Part shown: piece after piece, positions 6,568 through 8,445 of the stretch
Layout of the letters: each line of letters opens with the position of its first letter
Position numbering within the stretch: the first letter of the stretch is position 1
Assembly: GCA_900545215.1 (NCBI GenBank)
Contig: UQXW01000066.1
Coordinates: forward strand, 1 to 8,445
Origin: an uncultured Bacteroidota bacterium
Lineage (GTDB): Bacteria; Bacteroidota; Bacteroidia; Bacteroidales; P3
Direction: 5' to 3'
DNA length: 8,445 nt
Translations under genes and position numbers: made by a program
The notes under the pieces: model-generated
Databases searched by the model: none
The model's input: the letters and a program-made list of their open reading frames with translations, nothing else
What the model was told of the DNA's origin: nothing

Positions 6568-7071
6568 TCAATACTCGAACTCGCAATCGAAAGTCTTTAC
6601 CAGCTTCTCGATTTCCGGACGCTTTTCTTTGAAGTGCTTATACGTGTCGGCAGGCGAGTAAATCTTCGTTTTGAGTTCCTGTTGTTTGCAAACGACTTGC
6701 AGAACAATCTTGTCGAAGCCGGTTTCCTGCTTAACAAACGACAGTATCTTTTGTTTGCAGTGGTTTATCTCGCTTTCGGCAATTTTATTGCTTACTTCCA
6801 AGATGATTAAGTCTTTTTCACCCTGTCGGCAAATCGCATTGGTAAGAGAAAACGCCAGATTGCGGTCTTCTTCCTTGATTTTTTCCGCATATTCCGCCAA
6901 TGTGCGTTTGAAAATGTCGAAATCAAGGCGTTTTTTCTCGCGTTCGTTTTCTGTGTTCTTCTCCAAGAGTTCACGGCTTACGGCAACGGATTTGTTAATC
7001 GAAAATCTGGTTACCGTTCCGAGCGATGCTTTTATTTGTTCCTTGGTTCGGTCGTCGGTCAGACAGTCATT
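6568..7071 (-). CDS. dnaX: DnaX tau-specific C-terminal region, read in the -1 frame after the A10 run
   Basis: Downstream of the ten-A run the -1 frame is open for 167 codons to TGA at 6568. It reads NDCLTDDRTKEQIKASLG, then LDFDIFKRTLAEYAEKIKEED and a mixed alpha/beta domain ending FDCEFEY. From memory, this matches the C-terminal domain of full-length Bacteroidales DnaX, including the closing FD-x-x-FEY. Joined to the zero-frame part by a -1 shift, the product is about 563 residues, a normal tau length for the group. In tau this region contacts the polymerase alpha subunit and the DnaB helicase. The segment has no good start of its own (the first candidate is a TTG at 6966), so it is not a separate gene. 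Either slippage joins the two parts or the run has a one-base error. The antiporter gene starts 18 bases further on. Confidence 0.85.
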   Translation of the reverse strand, partial: NDCLTDDRTKEQIKASLGTVTRFSINKSVAVSRELLEKNTENEREKKRLDFDIFKRTLAEYAEKIKEEDRNLAFSLTNAICRQGEKDLIILEVSNKIAESEINHCKQKILSFVKQETGFDKIVLQVVCKQQELKTKIYSPADTYKHFKEKRPEIEKLVKTFDCEFEY

Positions 7072-8258
7072 TTTTTTTTAGGCTCTCCGCTTGGCACGGA
7101 TTGTACGGTGGTGGATTGAACGGGAGCAGTCGCAGGCGTGGCGACTTGTTTGTTCGGTTGGATTTTATTCATGATGAAACCAATCCTCATCAAGGTTAAC
7201 TCGACGCAAAGTCTTTTATTGTAGCTCTCTCTGTACTCCAAGGCACATGCGTTCGAGAATTCCAAAGCACGAAGTATGAATACCTGTGGTGCTGCCTGTG
7301 CCTGCGTCACATATCTTTGAGCCACGGTCGGACTGACTTCCAAAAGACCTGCCGAAACAGGCGTTTTGCAAACAAGTAGGTTGCGGAAATGCGAGGCAAG
7401 ACCGCCTATGAAATGGCTGCCTTCAAAACCTTTCTTCAACACTTGGTCGAACAACAGAAGGCTTTGCGGAATGTCTCCTGCCAAAAGCAAATCCGTCAGA
7501 CGGAAATAGTAATCGTAATCCAGTATGTTGAGATTATCGATGATGTTTTTGTACGTCAGCTTTCCGCCTGTAAAGGAAACGAGTTGGTCGAACATGCTCA
7601 ACGCATCGCGTAAGCCTCCGTCGGCCTTCTGAGATATGATATGCAGAGCCTCTTTCTCGTATTCCACGTTTTCTTTCTTGGCAATGTATTCCAGATGGTT
7701 CGCAATATCGTCGTTGCTTATGCGATGGAAATCGAAAATCTGGCAACGGGACAAGATGGTCGGCATAATCTTCTGCTTCTCCGTCGTTGCAAGAATGAAT
7801 TTCGCGTATGCGGGAGGTTCTTCCAGCGTTTTGAGGAACGCATTGAAAGCCGCCTGCGACAGCATGTGTACCTCGTCGATTATATATACTTTATACTTGC
7901 CGTTTTGCGGCGGAATCTTGACTTGTTCGATAAGGGAACGGATGTCTTCCACCGAGTTGTTGGAAGCTGCGTCCAACTCCACGATGTTGAAAGATGCATT
8001 GTTCAAAAAGGACTTGCAGCTCTCGCATTCGTTGCAGGCTTCCGTTTCGGGAGTAAGGTTGGTGCAATTTATCGTTTTCGCCAAAATTCTGGCACAAGTG
8101 GTCTTGCCCACTCCACGCGGACCGCAAAACAAAAATGCCTGTGCAAGGCGGTTGTTACGCAAAGCGTTTTGCAAAGTGGAAGTTACATGTTCCTGACCTA
8201 CAACCGAATGAAAATCACTCGGACGATACTTGCGGGCAGATACGACAAAGTTTTCCAT
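7059..8258 (-). CDS. dnaX: DNA polymerase III clamp-loader subunit DnaX, zero-frame (gamma-like) product
   Basis: This is the AAA+ ATPase of the clamp loader, which opens the beta clamp and loads it on primed DNA at the replication fork. In order it has YRPSDFHSVVGQEHV at 11-25, Walker A GPRGVGKT at 46-53, four zinc-binding cysteines (65, 75, 78, 81), Walker B DEVH at 128-131, sensor 1 ATTE at 157-160 and SRC with arginine finger Arg171. The collar domain runs to about 366, then a linker rich in Ala, Thr, Pro and Gln. The zero frame ends at TGA 7059-7061, three codons after a run of ten A residues, giving 399 residues, close to a gamma form. ATG 8258 is preferred to the in-frame ATG at 8336 because the family begins at MENFVVSARKYRP and the promoter lies between the two. 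The tau-specific part continues in the -1 frame. Confidence 0.93.
   Translation of the reverse strand: MENFVVSARKYRPSDFHSVVGQEHVTSTLQNALRNNRLAQAFLFCGPRGVGKTTCARILAKTINCTNLTPETEACNECESCKSFLNNASFNIVELDAASNNSVEDIRSLIEQVKIPPQNGKYKVYIIDEVHMLSQAAFNAFLKTLEEPPAYAKFILATTEKQKIMPTILSRCQIFDFHRISNDDIANHLEYIAKKENVEYEKEALHIISQKADGGLRDALSMFDQLVSFTGGKLTYKNIIDNLNILDYDYYFRLTDLLLAGDIPQSLLLFDQVLKKGFEGSHFIGGLASHFRNLLVCKTPVSAGLLEVSPTVAQRYVTQAQAAPQVFILRALEFSNACALEYRESYNKRLCVELTLMRIGFIMNKIQPNKQVATPATAPVQSTTVQSVPSGEPKKKMTV
7070..7088 (-). promoter_or_regulatory. Candidate slippage/frameshift site in dnaX
   Basis: The minus strand reads GGAGAGCCT, then ten A (7079-7070), then TGACTGTC and the stop TGA at 7061-7059. 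In the zero frame this is CCT AAA AAA AAA ATG ACT GTC TGA, so an A-AAA-AAA slippery heptamer is in register. GGAG (7088-7085) lies 11 bases before the last AAA codon, a spacing like that of the stimulatory Shine-Dalgarno in E. coli dnaX. I found no strong downstream stem-loop. One extra A in the transcript, or a -1 ribosomal shift, restores the tau frame. Confidence 0.55.
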
Positions 8259-8313
8259 AACCGGATTATTATTTACACCATTCGTTTTCGGCAAACACGC
8301 CATCTTTCGCTTG

Positions 8314-8344
8314 CAAAGATAACAAATAAAATTCAATCCGCAAA
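8314..8344 (-). promoter_or_regulatory. Bacteroidetes-type promoter of dnaX
   Basis: On the minus strand, TTTG (8341-8344) is followed after exactly 19 bases by TATCTTTG (8314-8321), a perfect match to TTTG-N19-21-TAnnTTTG. Transcription would start around 8303-8309, leaving a leader of about 50 bases before the ATG at 8258. This supports the shorter dnaX start and probably drives dnaX, the antiporter and the hydrolase. Confidence 0.85.
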
Positions 8345-8394
8345 TCCGAGACCCTTTTTCGTCAACAGCTTCGTACGTTCGTCTCTTTTCTTCT

Positions 8395-8441
8395 AAAACG
8401 CCGAAAAGCGTAGCCCTCTATGAAAGAATAGGCACGGCGTT
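8395..8441 (-). terminator. Candidate terminator of a gene beyond the right edge
   Basis: The arms AACGCCG (8397-8403) and CGGCGTT (8435-8441) pair over 7 bp. The 31-base interior can form smaller pairings (for example CTAT with ATAG around GAAAGA). On the minus strand the stem ends CGGCGTTTT, giving a short T-run. It lies upstream of the dnaX promoter, so it would end a transcript entering from the right. The gene it would serve is not in the window, and the large loop makes the call uncertain. Confidence 0.4.
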
Positions 8442-8445
8442 CAAA

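Noticed and set aside
6568..6966. The tau C-terminal region as an independent gene starting at TTG 6966
   Set aside because: The same frame extends upstream to the A10 run with conserved linker-like sequence, and no initiation signal is seen, so it is part of dnaX.
8259..8336. N-terminal extension of dnaX to the ATG at 8336
   Set aside because: The family starts at MENFVVSARKYRP, and the perfect promoter at 8314-8344 places the transcript start downstream of that ATG.
7641..8396. Plus-strand open frames opposite dnaX and others opposite def, the antiporter and the nitroreductase
   Set aside because: All are antisense to genes with clear family motifs, show no domain signature of their own, and cross promoters or gene ends.

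Overview
The window looks like chromosomal DNA of a member of the Bacteroidales (phylum Bacteroidota). Three things suggest this. Several upstream regions carry the Bacteroidetes -7 box TAnnTTTG, one of them with a perfect TTTG-N19-TATCTTTG. Shine-Dalgarno sequences are rarely visible and starts sit behind A-rich leaders. The order ruvX, def, TPR lipoprotein is, from memory, typical of Bacteroidales. The genus cannot be fixed from the sequence. No tRNA, rRNA, CRISPR array, insertion sequence or prophage gene was seen, and almost every base is explained by eight gene loci and short intergenic gaps.

Layout. Minus strand, 1-1348: a tight operon read right to left, ruvX (GTG start), def (peptide deformylase) and a TPR-type lipoprotein cut by the window edge. 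It is driven by a recognisable promoter at 1391-1421. Minus strand, 1476-2018: a Blc-like lipocalin lipoprotein with a strong terminator. Minus strand, 2171-3478: an acetyl-CoA hydrolase/CoA-transferase family enzyme of fermentative acyl-CoA metabolism. Plus strand, 3632-4321: a nitroreductase-family flavoprotein with an export signal, the only plus-strand gene. A tandem pair of related hairpins (4343-4418) separates it from the convergent minus-strand block. Minus strand, 4501-8258: dnaX, a CPA1-type cation/proton antiporter and an alpha/beta-hydrolase lipoprotein follow one another with gaps of 18 and 21 bases, so they are probably co-transcribed from the promoter at 8314-8344.

Two genes in this last block do not read through simply. 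dnaX is split by a run of ten A residues: the zero frame stops just after the run, giving a gamma-like 399-residue clamp-loader ATPase, and a -1 shift in the run gives a tau-like protein of about 563 residues. The run could be a slippage site that makes both forms, or a homopolymer error. The hydrolase has an in-frame TAA at codon 85 with the same reading frame continuing on both sides, so it is a recent nonsense pseudogene, a readthrough gene or a base-call error.

The rest is ordinary housekeeping and metabolic content. I do not see a defence system, a biosynthetic cluster or another clearly new multi-gene system. The dnaX slip site is the observation most worth following.
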